A stretch of 64,000 bases of DNA from Saprospiraceae bacterium (GTDB lineage: Bacteria > Bacteroidota > Bacteroidia > Chitinophagales > Saprospiraceae), in assembly GCA_016722285.1 (NCBI GenBank), contig JADKGI010000002.1:248001-312000 (forward strand), written 5' to 3'. Made by a program: the position numbers and the translations under genes. The notes under the pieces are model-generated. The model saw nothing but the letters and a program-made list of their open reading frames with translations, was not told where the DNA came from and did not search any database. Positions within the stretch are counted from its first letter, which is position 1; each line of letters opens with the position of its first letter. This document shows, piece by piece, positions 18,342-27,787 of this stretch.

Positions 18342-18619
18342 AATGGAATTGCAAATTTATTTGCAATAAAATAGAGTGTTTCAAATGAAATTTGAAACGC
18401 CATTAAGGGCAAAGGTTTTGGGAGTGTAAGTGGTCAGCAAGAATAATGGGATTCCAAATTTATTTGGCAGTTGGTACACTGTTAATTGGAGCATGAGTAG
18501 TTTTTCTACCTTGTTTTAACTTTGGTTTAGACCTAATAGATTTTGAAAATCTATCAGGTCTGGTTTCGGTCTGATAACTTCATATGTTTCAAATGAAATT
18601 TGAAACGCCATTAGGGGCA
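18342..18619. repeat. REP/BIME-like hairpin repeat cluster (four copies plus a separate palindrome)
   Basis: Four related units share AATGG, then a stem with CAAAT paired to ATTTG. Copy 1 (+) is at 18342-18367 (ATTGCAAAT/ATTTGCAAT). Copy 2 (-) is at 18377-18411 and copy 3 (+) at 18445-18467 (CCAAAT/ATTTGG). Copy 4 (-) is at 18585-18619. Copies 2 and 4 are 34/35 identical and read GTTTCAAAT/ATTTGAAAC in the stem. The outer stem pairs covary (G-C, C-G, T-A), so hairpin formation is conserved. Alternating orientation gives two inverted pairs, as in bacterial REP/BIME elements. Confidence 0.75.
18529..18561. repeat. 33-base near-perfect palindrome
   Basis: AGACCTAATAGATTTT, one base, then AAAATCTATCAGGTCT: 15 of 16 pairs match. 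It sits between repeat copies 3 and 4. There is no clear U-tract, so it is more like an intergenic repeat than a simple terminator. Confidence 0.7.
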
Positions 18620-18649
18620 TTCTATTAGCATTGGAATAAAAAAATATCA

Positions 18650-18657
18650 TATCTTTG
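18650..18657 (+). promoter_or_regulatory. -7 promoter element of the toxin-antitoxin pair
   Basis: TATCTTTG matches TAnnTTTG. Transcription would begin near 18663, so the antitoxin must start at the ATG at 18679 rather than at upstream in-frame codons. A -33 element is weak (TTGG at 18631). Confidence 0.55.
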
Positions 18658-18678
18658 TTTTACAAAAAAAAGATACTT

Positions 18679-18876
18679 ATGAATGAAATCATAGTTAAGC
18701 CCAGAAGTAAGAAAGAGAGCCGGGAATTGCAAGAGTTTCTTAATAAAATGGGTATAAAATATGTGATATCAGAACCTGATAAAGAAGATATAGCCTTACT
18801 CAATGCCATGCTTGAGAATGATGACATACTCCCAAAACCAATAGCTGATTTATATGATAAAATGGGTTGGAAATGA
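18679..18876 (+). CDS. antitoxin of a RelE-type toxin-antitoxin pair
   Basis: 65 residues beginning MNEIIVKPRSKKESRELQEF; the second half (LLNAMLENDDILPKPIADLY) is acidic and probably wraps the toxin. Similar small proteins precede RelE/ParE toxins in Bacteroidota. Its stop overlaps the toxin start as ATGA at 18873, so translation is coupled. Such antitoxins usually repress their own promoter. The pair lies between the two broken exporter genes and is intact, as expected of a module that resists loss. Confidence 0.75.
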   Translation: MNEIIVKPRSKKESRELQEFLNKMGIKYVISEPDKEDIALLNAMLENDDILPKPIADLYDKMGWK

Positions 18877-19142
18877 CCATTAGGTATAATAATTCATTCT
18901 TGAGTGATCTGAAAAAAATTAAAAATGAAAAGATAACTTCTCTGGTGAAAGTAAGCATTGATGAGTTAATGATTATTCATGATTTGAGTAGTGTGAAAAA
19001 TTTGAAGAAGATAAAAGGAGATAAAGATGCATTTAGACTTAGGATTCGAAATTACAGAATGGGTTTCTTTTATAGAGATAATACCATTATTCTGTCGAGA
19101 ATTTTAGACAGAAAAGATATTTACAAAAATTTTCCGAAATAA
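18873..19142 (+). CDS. RelE/ParE-family toxin
   Basis: 89 residues from the ATG overlapping the antitoxin stop. It reads MTIRYNNSFLSDLKKIKN, then LKKIKGDKDAFRLRIRNYRM and FFYRDNTIILSRILDRKDIY, the strand order and basic residues of RelE/StbE toxins, which cut ribosome-bound mRNA (RelE) or poison gyrase (ParE). The RLRIRNYRMGF core favours RelE. It ends 5 bases before the broken HlyD gene. Confidence 0.85.
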   Translation: MTIRYNNSFLSDLKKIKNEKITSLVKVSIDELMIIHDLSSVKNLKKIKGDKDAFRLRIRNYRMGFFYRDNTIILSRILDRKDIYKNFPK

Positions 19143-19147
19143 TACCC

Positions 19148-20452
19148 ATGCCCAACACACCCGATACACAAAAAGAAGAAATATTTGCCATCAGAATATC
19201 TTTGGCAAGCCACCAGGTTAGCTGGTGTATTGGGGCATCACCTGCGCTTTTGTCTTTTTGGTTGTTTGCTTAGGTATAGCCGCTTTTGTCAAATATCCCG
19301 ACAAATTAGCGATGCCTGCCAAGCTATTTACACAAAATCCACCCATCGAGATCATCAGCAAAATGAATGCGGAGATAGACTCGATATATATATCAAAGAT
19401 AAAGGGACAGCCCACAGGAATGATGTTTTACTCACCTTCAGATCTACCCTGGATGAGGATGACCTCGGGAGGTTGAATGCTTTTTTTGATGACATCGACC
19501 GGGTGGCGTACATCCCCCAATATCTGACCATTGCTTTTCCCAAAGGGCTACATCTGGGATCGCTCAGTCCATCATATACTTCTATGATGCAAAATTATGA
19601 AGAGTTCCAACACTTCCTCAAGCAAAGTGCCGTCTTTGTCAAGATAAAAGCATTGAGCAATGAAATAGAGCAAATCCATAAACTCAATCGATCACTGACT
19701 AAGCAAGAAGAGTTTTTCGAACAAGATGTCGCCTTGACCGAAAAGGACTTCGGTAGATTTCAGACACTCAAAGAGCAAGGCGTGATCGCAGATGTGGAAA
19801 AAGAACGAGCGCAATCAAAGATACTAAATGAAAAGAGAAATCTGGAAGCTTTTCGGTCTCAAAAATTGAATAATGAAGTCAGGATAGAGCAACTGAAAAC
19901 CCAGATCAGTGATTTGTCATCTGATCGGTCATCGCGGGTTTCTACCCGCATCTTTGCCATCCACCAGATGAAAGAAAGGCTACTAAATGAAATCAAAGAG
20001 TGGGAAGAGCTACACATAGTAAAATCCCCTTTTGATGCCAATATTGCTTATAAATCCTATCTCACAAAAAGCCAATTTGTCAAGGCTGGCGATGTACTCC
20101 TGAACTGCATACCACACAACACAGGCAACAGTTATATAGCGCAGGGAAAATTGCCCTTGAGAGCTTGGGGACACTACAAGTTGGACAAAATGCACTATTG
20201 GAACTGGAGAGTTATCCAGCAGCACAGTTTGGCGTGATAGCAGCCAAAGTCAGTGATTTTTCGACCATTCCCAATGAAGATAGTTATTAGGTGCGCTTCG
20301 ACCTACCGTCTCCGTTTATCACTACTTACAAGAAGGAAATTCCCCAAAATCAAAATATGACCGCCATGGTAAACATCCAAACCAAAGAGTATAGCCTACT
20401 CGAAAGATTGTTTCAAAATGTCTGGGATGTGGTCAAAAATAAGCAGCAATGA
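19148..20452 (+). pseudogene. HlyD-family membrane-fusion protein of the peptide exporter, broken
   Basis: Fragments in successive frames give MPNTPDTQKEEIFAIRISLA, a membrane anchor (GITCAFVFLVVCLGIAAFV), a long coiled coil (QTLKEQGVIADVEKERAQSK; EVRIEQLKTQISDLSS) and a lipoyl-like/beta region (HIVKSPFDANIAYKSYL; EALESLGTLQ-type). Frameshifts lie near 19225, 19395 and 20165, and a TAG stops VRFDLPS-type sequence near 20288 (EDSY-stop-VRF). HlyD proteins link a C39 ABC exporter to an outer-membrane channel, so this was the partner of the exporter at 16153-18335; the toxin-antitoxin pair and repeats now separate them. Confidence 0.8.
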
Positions 20453-20615
20453 TATACTGATGGATTTGCCTAATTTTAAGTTTGAATGAAACAGGATAAA
20501 GTCAACATCGGAGCTATTCAACAATAAAATCAATTTTGAAGTGAACAAGATATAAATCAGCTATTTAATGTAAACTACGAGCTTATATTTAGAAGATCTG
20601 AGTATAAAAATATCC

Positions 20616-20623
20616 TACCTTTG
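20616..20623 (+). promoter_or_regulatory. -7 promoter element for the MFS gene
   Basis: TACCTTTG matches TAnnTTTG, 21 bases before the start codon at 20645; no good TTTG lies at the right distance upstream. Confidence 0.5.
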
Positions 20624-20644
20624 CGACCTTAATAGTAATATACA

Positions 20645-21862
20645 ATGCGCAACAAGCAAGCTGCCATAGGATTTATCTTTGTTACCCTTCTGATTGATGT
20701 CATAGGTTTCGGAATAATTATCCCCGTGTTGCCCAGACTTCTTGCTGATATGAAAGGCATCGGCATCAATGAAGCCAGCAAATACGGAGGATACCTGCTT
20801 TTTGCATTTGCAGTGGCACAATTTATTTTCTCTCCTGTCATTGGCAATCTGAGTGATCAGTTTGGCAGAAGGCCTGTACTTCTATTATCACTGTTTGGGT
20901 TTTCCATTGATTACCTGATTCTGGCTTTTGCACCTGATTTCGGATGGTTTTTTGTCGGAAGGATTATAGCTGGAATTACCGGAGCCAGCTTCACAACGGC
21001 TGCAGCATACATTGCTGATATCAGCACACCTGAGACCAGGTCAAAAAATTTCGGTATGATTGGAGCAGCTTTTGGTCTTGGTTTTATAATTGGTCCTTTT
21101 TTAGGAGGCGTTTTGGGGCAATATGGTTCAAAAATTCCTTTTTATGTGGCTGCTGCATTGAGTTTTACTAATTTTCTATACGGATATTTTATACTTCCTG
21201 AGTCCCTGGCACAAGAAAACAGAAGAAAATTTGATATCAAAAGAGCCAATCCATGGGGAGCATTAAAACAGATAGGAAAATATACACAGATACGGTATCT
21301 CTTATTCGCTTACTTCTTTTTGTATATTGGTGCGCATGCGGTACAAAGCACCTGGAACTATTTTACGATGTACAGATTTGAATGGAATGAAGCGATGGTG
21401 GGTTATTCACTTGCTTTGGTTGGGATTCTGGTAGCAATAGTTCAAGCGGGGTTAGCCCAAAAAGCGGCACACTTTTTTGGACTGGAAAGAAGTATCGTCG
21501 CAGGTTTTGCGCTCTATACTATAGGGATGTTCTTATTTGCATTTGCCAGTCAGACCTGGATGCTTTTTGTTTTTTTGGTTCCCTATTGTTTCGGAGGAAT
21601 AGCCATGCCAAATTTGCAGGCGTACATGGTAGGTAAGGTAGAGCCAAATCAGCAGGGAGAACTTCAGGGAGGACTGACAAGTCTGATGAGTCTTACTACG
21701 ATCATCGGGCCTGTCACAATGACAAGTGTGTTCTATTATTTTACAACAGGATTGGCTCCTTTTGTTTTCCCGGGAGCAGCATTTTTTTTGGGAGGGATCA
21801 TGATGGGGATAAGTTTATTTATCACCTGGGTGGTTTTGATTTACAAAAAAAGTACCATCTGA
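20645..21862 (+). CDS. MFS transporter, TCR/Tet-like (drug:H+ antiporter type)
   Basis: 405 residues, 12 hydrophobic helices. The loop 2-3 motif is GNLSDQFGRRPVLLLSLFG, and motif C-like sequence GLGFIIGPFLGGVLG marks proton antiporters. It opens AIGFIFVTLLIDVIGFGIII, typical of TetA-like proteins (often annotated TCR/Tet family). Substrate cannot be told from sequence; tetracycline resistance should not be assumed. It converges on the glycosyltransferase gene, with only 17 bases between them. Confidence 0.9.
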   Translation: MRNKQAAIGFIFVTLLIDVIGFGIIIPVLPRLLADMKGIGINEASKYGGYLLFAFAVAQFIFSPVIGNLSDQFGRRPVLLLSLFGFSIDYLILAFAPDFGWFFVGRIIAGITGASFTTAAAYIADISTPETRSKNFGMIGAAFGLGFIIGPFLGGVLGQYGSKIPFYVAAALSFTNFLYGYFILPESLAQENRRKFDIKRANPWGALKQIGKYTQIRYLLFAYFFLYIGAHAVQSTWNYFTMYRFEWNEAMVGYSLALVGILVAIVQAGLAQKAAHFFGLERSIVAGFALYTIGMFLFAFASQTWMLFVFLVPYCFGGIAMPNLQAYMVGKVEPNQQGELQGGLTSLMSLTTIIGPVTMTSVFYYFTTGLAPFVFPGAAFFLGGIMMGISLFITWVVLIYKKSTI

Positions 21863-21879
21863 ATTCCATAGTCTCTTTT

Positions 21880-22986
21880 CTATAACGAATCAATAATATT
21901 CATCAACTTCTTCCTTTCAGTTTCCCAATTATAAACCAGTTTAGCCTTAATGCATTCCTTAGCCATTTGATCCCTTTTTTCAGGATTGCTTAGCAGGATA
22001 TTTATTGCTGCAGCTATGGTTTCAATATCGAGATTCGGGATAGTTATGCCAACGCTATATTTTCCAATGATATGTCTATATTCCGGAAAATCCATATTGA
22101 CAGAAGGCACTCCAGCATGTATATAATCAAAAAACTTATTGGCAAGTGAAAAATAGTAGCTTTTACTTGATCCATCCAGTAAATTTACTGCCAATGAAGC
22201 CTTGTTTGTATATTCTGCCATTTGCTCAGAATCTATCCACCCTAAAAAATGAATTCTTTTTTTAGCAGGTGATTCTTCAGCTATTTTTCGCAGATATTCA
22301 GACAAATCACCTTCTCCGATTATATTTAGTTCTGCATTTGAAATTTTTTCTATAGCATAGATCATCTGTTCAAGTCCCCGGCCCTTATTTAACATACCCT
22401 GATAAAGAATCGTCTTATTTACTTTATCCGAATTTGAATTTGATGCTTTATTCAAAAATGGGACATTCATGATGGGAGTAAATACTTTTTTAAATTTATT
22501 GCCCAATATTTCGGCCAGACTTCTATTTACACTGATGTGCGCGTTTGCCCTGGGTACAAATATTATTTCGATCATGTTCCAAAACCACTTTACAAATCTC
22601 CTATCTTGGAGTTCTGGTACTTCTGTAAAATACTCATGAGCATCAAAAATCTGTTTTTTACTAGTTAAAAACTTAAATATCCCACCAGCAGCAAGGGTAT
22701 CTGTGTCCACTGTATAAATTATATCAATGTCATTTCTTCGCTTTAGTAGATATATTAATAGCCTGATGTTGTATTCAGCATAAAACAGAAAACCTGAATT
22801 AAAAAAAACATCCAGTCGCTTCCATTTAAAAACAGGATTTCCATATGGTAAGGAATCTCCCTTTTGCCTGCCCACCAATGTCACATGATATCCGTAATCA
22901 GCTAGAGTTGTACATATCCTTGCCATCCTTTGGTCCTGGTTCAGATCGTTGGTGACTGTACATACGATATGGCGATTTGCTTTCAT
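21880..22986 (-). CDS. glycosyltransferase, GT4-like
   Basis: 368 residues with two Rossmann-like halves. The N-terminal half reads HIVCTVTNDLNQDQRMARIC. The C-terminal donor domain has TILYQGMLNKGRGLEQMIYA and LNIIGEGDLSEYLRKIAEE. GT4 enzymes transfer sugars from nucleotide donors to polysaccharides or lipids. The usual EX7E motif is replaced by ANKFFDYIHAGVPSVNMDFP, as in many Bacteroidota members. It starts 5 bases after recQ on the same strand. Acceptor unknown. Confidence 0.85.
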   Translation of the reverse strand: MKANRHIVCTVTNDLNQDQRMARICTTLADYGYHVTLVGRQKGDSLPYGNPVFKWKRLDVFFNSGFLFYAEYNIRLLIYLLKRRNDIDIIYTVDTDTLAAGGIFKFLTSKKQIFDAHEYFTEVPELQDRRFVKWFWNMIEIIFVPRANAHISVNRSLAEILGNKFKKVFTPIMNVPFLNKASNSNSDKVNKTILYQGMLNKGRGLEQMIYAIEKISNAELNIIGEGDLSEYLRKIAEESPAKKRIHFLGWIDSEQMAEYTNKASLAVNLLDGSSKSYYFSLANKFFDYIHAGVPSVNMDFPEYRHIIGKYSVGITIPNLDIETIAAAINILLSNPEKRDQMAKECIKAKLVYNWETERKKLMNIIDSL

Positions 22987-22991
22987 ATATG

Positions 22992-24888
22992 CTAAATATG
23001 TATCAGTCCAGAATTATCGATAATAATTTTTCCTTCAGATTCAAACTGCTTTATTGCCCGCACTATCCTGCGCCTTTTGTTGAAGGGATAGAGGGCCACA
23101 TAATTCCTGATCAGTATGGGCTGTTGGCTTATTGTTTTGAATAAATGGTCAAACACTTTTATGACCTGTTCCGGCGATAGAATAATCTCTGAAGCCCCAT
23201 TACAAATATCACACTTACCACAATCTCCTTTAATTTCTCCGAAGTATTCTATAATATTCTTCTGTCGGCAGTTTTTTTCGTCGAGTACATACTTTATCAT
23301 GGCTTCCAATCTTTCTTCAGCCATTTTCTTTCTTTGCTTATATAATCGTTTGTCAATGCTAAAAGATTGTTCAACTGGTCTGGGTTGAAGGAAAGTTATC
23401 TGCGGCTTTGAAGACCGGGGCTGGTAAGAGATTATGCCTTCTGATTTCAATATGTTCAGATAATGTACCAGTTTTAGCTCTTCGATTTTAAGTTCATAGG
23501 CTACTTTTGTCTCGTCTATCCTGACAGGATCAGTAAAGAGGCCTTCATATTTCCTGAGCAGGTGTATGATAATAATTGTTTTCAAGCCTTTGTCATTTTC
23601 CATAAATTCAAGGTCTTCCTGGCCCGCCAAAATCATCAATCTGGAAGGTTCTTTGAACGCATCTGAGAATGCTATCCAGCCTTCTTTTTCGAGAATGTTC
23701 ATGATATGATAAGCTTTTTTGACCGGAATATTCAGATACTCAGCAAAATTTATCAGGTCAAAATCGTATGTTTCAAGCATTCCCGCCCCATAAGCTACTT
23801 TATGGTTCCTGCAAAGCCTATCGTACACACTACCTATGATCTCAAGTGAAGGAAACTGATCATTAAAATTTTGTTTTGCATGATTAATATCCGCATCATC
23901 AATTATTGTCACAGCATAAGAATCCTGATTATCTCTCCCTGCCCGACCGACTTCCTGATAGTATTCTTCAACGCTGGGAGCTACATCCAGATGAATGACA
24001 AGCCTTACATCTGCCTTATCTATCCCCATCCCAAAAGCATTTGTCGAAACCATGATTCTAACATGATTTCTCATCCATGCTTGCTGGTTTTTATCTCTGA
24101 CAGATCTTTCCATGCCTCCATGATATGATGCACAACTATAACCGTGTCGATTCAGCCATTGAGCAAATTCGATTGTGTCCTTTCTGCTCCTTACATAAAT
24201 AATCGAACTTCCTTTGATACGACCCAATATCTGCAATACCTCGTGTTGCTTATTTTCTGTAATAATTACGGTCAGACTGAGATTTTCCCTGGCGAAACTT
24301 TTCTTAAAAATTGTAGGTTCACGCAGTTTTAGTTTAACACTGATATCCTGAATTACTTTATCAGTTGCAGTCGCAGTCAGGGCTATGATGGGGACTTTCG
24401 GATGCAATTCTCTTAATACCGGAATATTAAAATAAGCAGGTCTGAAATCATATCCCCACTGAGAAATACAATGGGCTTCATCTACCGCAATAAGACTTAT
24501 CTTTGCCAGTGCGATTCTCATTAAAAAAACTTCTGATTTTATCCTTTCCGGGGATATAAAGTAGCTTCAAATCTCCAAAAATAAAATTATCTAAAATTAT
24601 TTCTATTTCTTTATATGAAAGATTTGAATTTAATGCCTTTGATTTAATATTTCTGATAGATAACTGATCCACCTGGTCCTGCATGAGTGCAATGAGTGGA
24701 GAAATGACAATTGTTTTGTGATGAAACATAAGAGCGGGTATCTGAAAACATATAGATTTCCCGCCGCCGGTAGGTAACAGTGCAATGGTATCTTTATTGT
24801 GAAGAACATTATTTATGATATGTTCCTGTGGTGCCCTGAAATCATCATAGCCCCAGTATTTCTTCAATATAAATCTACTGTCTTCCAA
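22992..24888 (-). CDS. recQ: RecQ ATP-dependent DNA helicase, frameshifted in this sequence
   Basis: RecQ unwinds DNA 3'-5' in repair and recombination. The N-terminal frame has LLPTGGGKSICFQIPAL (Walker A) and reaches LKLLYI. The second frame has VDEAHCISQWGYDFRP (DEAH, aromatic loop), IIYVRSRKDT, GMGIDKADVRLVIHLDVAPS, GRAGRDNQ and the RQC zinc cysteines CRQKNIIEYF and CGKCDICNG. A dinucleotide missing from the TATATA stretch near 24562 would restore LLYISPERIKSEVFL and about 632 residues. The rest is intact, so I suspect a sequence error. Confidence 0.88.
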
Positions 24889-24909
24889 TCACTTTAGCAC
24901 GTTAATATT

Positions 24910-25791
24910 TTAAAACTTGGGGCAAACTACTTTGTTGCTGTTGTTATATTTCCTTCTGCCTGTACCACTGTCAATAATCATATTTACCGTAATCATACTC
25001 ACAATATAATAATCTTTTATAAAAGCGCCCCCTCGCTGTGCACCTGTGGGCAATTGAACCGGATCAGTCTGACCAAAATATTCCCCCGTCCTGTTTCCAA
25101 GATTGGCGGCCAGTGTACCGTTTCCGGCACTGAGATCATCATAGTTGACATATGATTTACTTACATCATCAAGATAATCTGTAAATGTCCTTCTCATAAC
25201 TACCTCAAGTCCTATATTGACAGATTCTGAAATAATAAATTTTGCCCCTCCGCCAAAACAAAGGGCACCACTAAAAAGACTGTATTTATTTCCAAATCCA
25301 GACATACTCTGTCCTTCTGTGCCCAAGGGTTGTAATCTTACTTCATTGCCTCTGTAAATAGTCTTCGGATCAAAACGAAATCCGGATATACCGGCAGTCA
25401 GATATGGAGCAAAAACTGTACCTCCCGGTTCGGTATCAAATCCAAACAAATAATATTCACCCATCAAAGCAAATTCAGTCAATACTGATTTGAAGCTAAG
25501 ATTTCGTTCCTTCTGCCAATCCAGATCTGAATTGCTATCATCCCCTTTTATGTGACCATAAACAAATGAAGCCCTGACCCCAATTCTATTTTTAAATATT
25601 TTCCTCAAATGCAACTGAAGAGCGGCCCCGCTGTTTTTTACCAAATTTGAACTCAGAGAGGGATTATTAAGGTCTCCCCAATAAGTTGAGACTCCTCCCC
25701 CAAATCCAAATTCTGTATATTGACCATCAATTTTGAATGGAATAATAAAAATAAATAAAAAAATTAGCCTTATTGCTAATGTACTATTCAT
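24910..25791 (-). CDS. DUF6089-type outer-membrane beta-barrel protein
   Basis: 293 residues with a signal peptide (LIFLFIFIIPFKIDGQ) and a short barrel: EFGFGGGVSTYWGDLNNPSL is the typical DUF6089 opening, followed by alternating strands and loops. Function unknown; family members sit in the outer membrane of Bacteroidota. It starts 21 bases upstream of recQ's coding strand neighbour and may share its transcript. Confidence 0.8.
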   Translation of the reverse strand: MNSTLAIRLIFLFIFIIPFKIDGQYTEFGFGGGVSTYWGDLNNPSLSSNLVKNSGAALQLHLRKIFKNRIGVRASFVYGHIKGDDSNSDLDWQKERNLSFKSVLTEFALMGEYYLFGFDTEPGGTVFAPYLTAGISGFRFDPKTIYRGNEVRLQPLGTEGQSMSGFGNKYSLFSGALCFGGGAKFIISESVNIGLEVVMRRTFTDYLDDVSKSYVNYDDLSAGNGTLAANLGNRTGEYFGQTDPVQLPTGAQRGGAFIKDYYIVSMITVNMIIDSGTGRRKYNNSNKVVCPKF

Positions 25792-26113
25792 AACTTTACA
25801 ATTTTTTAAAGGGTAATTAAAATTGACAATTCCCGGTCTTTGATACCAATTAGTAAATACCCATGTCTTTAACCAATTAAAATTGAAATCTCACAAAAGA
25901 AAATCAGATTTCAATGATTATGATTTCATTTTATTGATAAAAATATAATAAAAAGGTCACCAATTTGAACTATTACTATTAATATTAACTTTAGTCTTCC
26001 GATAAATATTTTGTTTTAAGAGGTCTTTAATATTTCTTTTATCTCTTAGACCCCAATATTTACCAGTTTTTTTTTAACACAAAAATATACATGATTTATT
26101 AATAAAGCCACAT
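25792..26113. other. AT-rich divergent intergenic region
   Basis: 322 bases between the DUF6089 gene and the subtilase, which point away from each other. It must hold promoters for both; I see no clear TTTG/TAnnTTTG pair, no RNA gene and no repeat. Confidence 0.5.
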
Positions 26114-27778
26114 ATGAAGAATTATTTTAATATATTTTTAGTTTTTTTTGTAATAATTATAAATGCTACCAGCCAAAATTCCGTGCCCAACGATTGGTTT
26201 TTTGGAAATCCGGGTGAAGGATTTAATGGCATCGCACTAAAAAAAGCCTATGGAGAATTTCTGAAAGAAAAAAAAACAAAAACTGTCATTGTTGCTATCA
26301 TTGACTCAGGAATAGATATCCAACATGAAGATCTGAGCGAAAATATTTGGGTAAATCCCGGAGAAATCCCAAACAATGGAAAAGATGATGATAAAAACGG
26401 TTATATCGATGATGTCAACGGGTGGAATTTTATTGGAGGTCCTGACGGAAGAAATGTAGGGCCGGATTCGTATGAAGCGACCCGTATCTTTAGCAGTCTA
26501 AAGTACAAGTTTGATATTGCAAATCCAGGCAAACTAAATAAAACGCAAAAAAAAGAATACGATACTTTCATCCGCGCCAAGGAAATAGTGGAAATGGAAG
26601 TCAATAAAAATAAAGCCATATTAGATCAACTTGATGCCGTTGAAAAAAAGGTAATGTCAGCGTTGAATGCTGTTGAAAAAGCAATTGGCAATAAACCATT
26701 TGACAAAAAAACACTTGATTCTTTAAAATTAAGTGACAATTATGAATTAATGTTGGGAAAAAATCTGGCTAGTGAATATCTCTTGTACCCAGATGTAAAA
26801 TCCATAGAAGATATAAAAAATATTATTAAAAATGAGATAGGGCAGGATAGAACAACTCCGATGCAAAAACTTGAATTTTCGTATAACCCTGATTTTGACC
26901 CTAGAGAGACAATTGTAAAAGACAATTACAGCAATGTCCTTGAAAAGTATTATGGAAATAATGATGTGGAAGGTCCGGACCCACTTCATGGAACTCATGT
27001 TGGAGGGACAATAGGTGCTGTAAGAAATAATAATATCGGCATGGACGGAATTGCACCTAATGTAAAATTGATGTCTGTACGGGCAGTTCCGGATGGGGAC
27101 GAGAGAGATAAAGATGTAGCTAATGCCATCCGTTATGCCGTTGATAATGGTGCATCCATTATTAACATGAGTTTCGGAAAAGGATTCAGCCCTGATAAAA
27201 ATGTGGTGGATGAAGCAGTAAAATATGCAGCTAAGAAAGATGTACTACTCATTCATGCCGCTGGAAATGAAAATGAAAACAATGATGAAATTATTAATTT
27301 TCCGAATGCCACATTTGAAAAAAAGTCCGGATTTCTGTGCAAAAAGCAAAAAAAAGCAAAAAACTGGATCTCAGTCGGAGCACTTAGCTATAAAGGCGGC
27401 GAAAATGCACCGGCACCATTTTCCAACTATGGTGCAAAAGAAGTGGATGTGTTTGCTCCAGGTATGAAAATATATAGTACTTTGCCAAATAATAAATATG
27501 CTTCGTTACAGGGTACCAGTATGGCATCTCCGGTAGTTGCTGGGGTAGCCGCTACTATCAGGTCTGTATTCCCTACTCTTACAGCTGAACAGGTCAAAGA
27601 ATCTATAATGAAATCGGTAACACCATTGAATCAGGATGTTTTTGTCCCTGGTAGCAAATCAGAAAAAATAAATTTTAGCAAACTTAGTGTTTCAGGCGGA
27701 GTGATAAATCTGTATAAAGCGCTAACTTATGCATCTACCATGAAAGGTAAAAAGAAAATTAAAGAAATAAAAGCTTAA
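26114..27778 (+). CDS. secreted subtilisin-like serine protease (S8)
   Basis: 554 residues with a signal peptide (FLVFFVIIINATSQN). The catalytic triad is visible: Asp in VAIIDSGIDIQHEDL (about residue 64), His in LHGTHVGGTIGAV (about 295) and Ser in GTSMASPVVAGVAA (about 467). A long helical insert of about 170 residues between Asp and His (EIVEMEVNKNKAILDQ region) is typical of a Bacteroidota S8 subgroup. There is no type IX sorting tail, so it may stay in the periplasm. It ends 9 bases before the DinB-like gene. Confidence 0.93.
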   Translation: MKNYFNIFLVFFVIIINATSQNSVPNDWFFGNPGEGFNGIALKKAYGEFLKEKKTKTVIVAIIDSGIDIQHEDLSENIWVNPGEIPNNGKDDDKNGYIDDVNGWNFIGGPDGRNVGPDSYEATRIFSSLKYKFDIANPGKLNKTQKKEYDTFIRAKEIVEMEVNKNKAILDQLDAVEKKVMSALNAVEKAIGNKPFDKKTLDSLKLSDNYELMLGKNLASEYLLYPDVKSIEDIKNIIKNEIGQDRTTPMQKLEFSYNPDFDPRETIVKDNYSNVLEKYYGNNDVEGPDPLHGTHVGGTIGAVRNNNIGMDGIAPNVKLMSVRAVPDGDERDKDVANAIRYAVDNGASIINMSFGKGFSPDKNVVDEAVKYAAKKDVLLIHAAGNENENNDEIINFPNATFEKKSGFLCKKQKKAKNWISVGALSYKGGENAPAPFSNYGAKEVDVFAPGMKIYSTLPNNKYASLQGTSMASPVVAGVAATIRSVFPTLTAEQVKESIMKSVTPLNQDVFVPGSKSEKINFSKLSVSGGVINLYKALTYASTMKGKKKIKEIKA

Positions 27779-27787
27779 ATATCAATA

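Noticed and set aside
18342..18619. CRISPR array
   Set aside because: The repeats are few, alternate in orientation, vary in length and have no regular spacers; no cas genes are nearby.
20645..21862. Tetracycline resistance gene
   Set aside because: The protein is TetA-like in fold, but this MFS branch is common in Bacteroidota chromosomes and substrate cannot be read from sequence.
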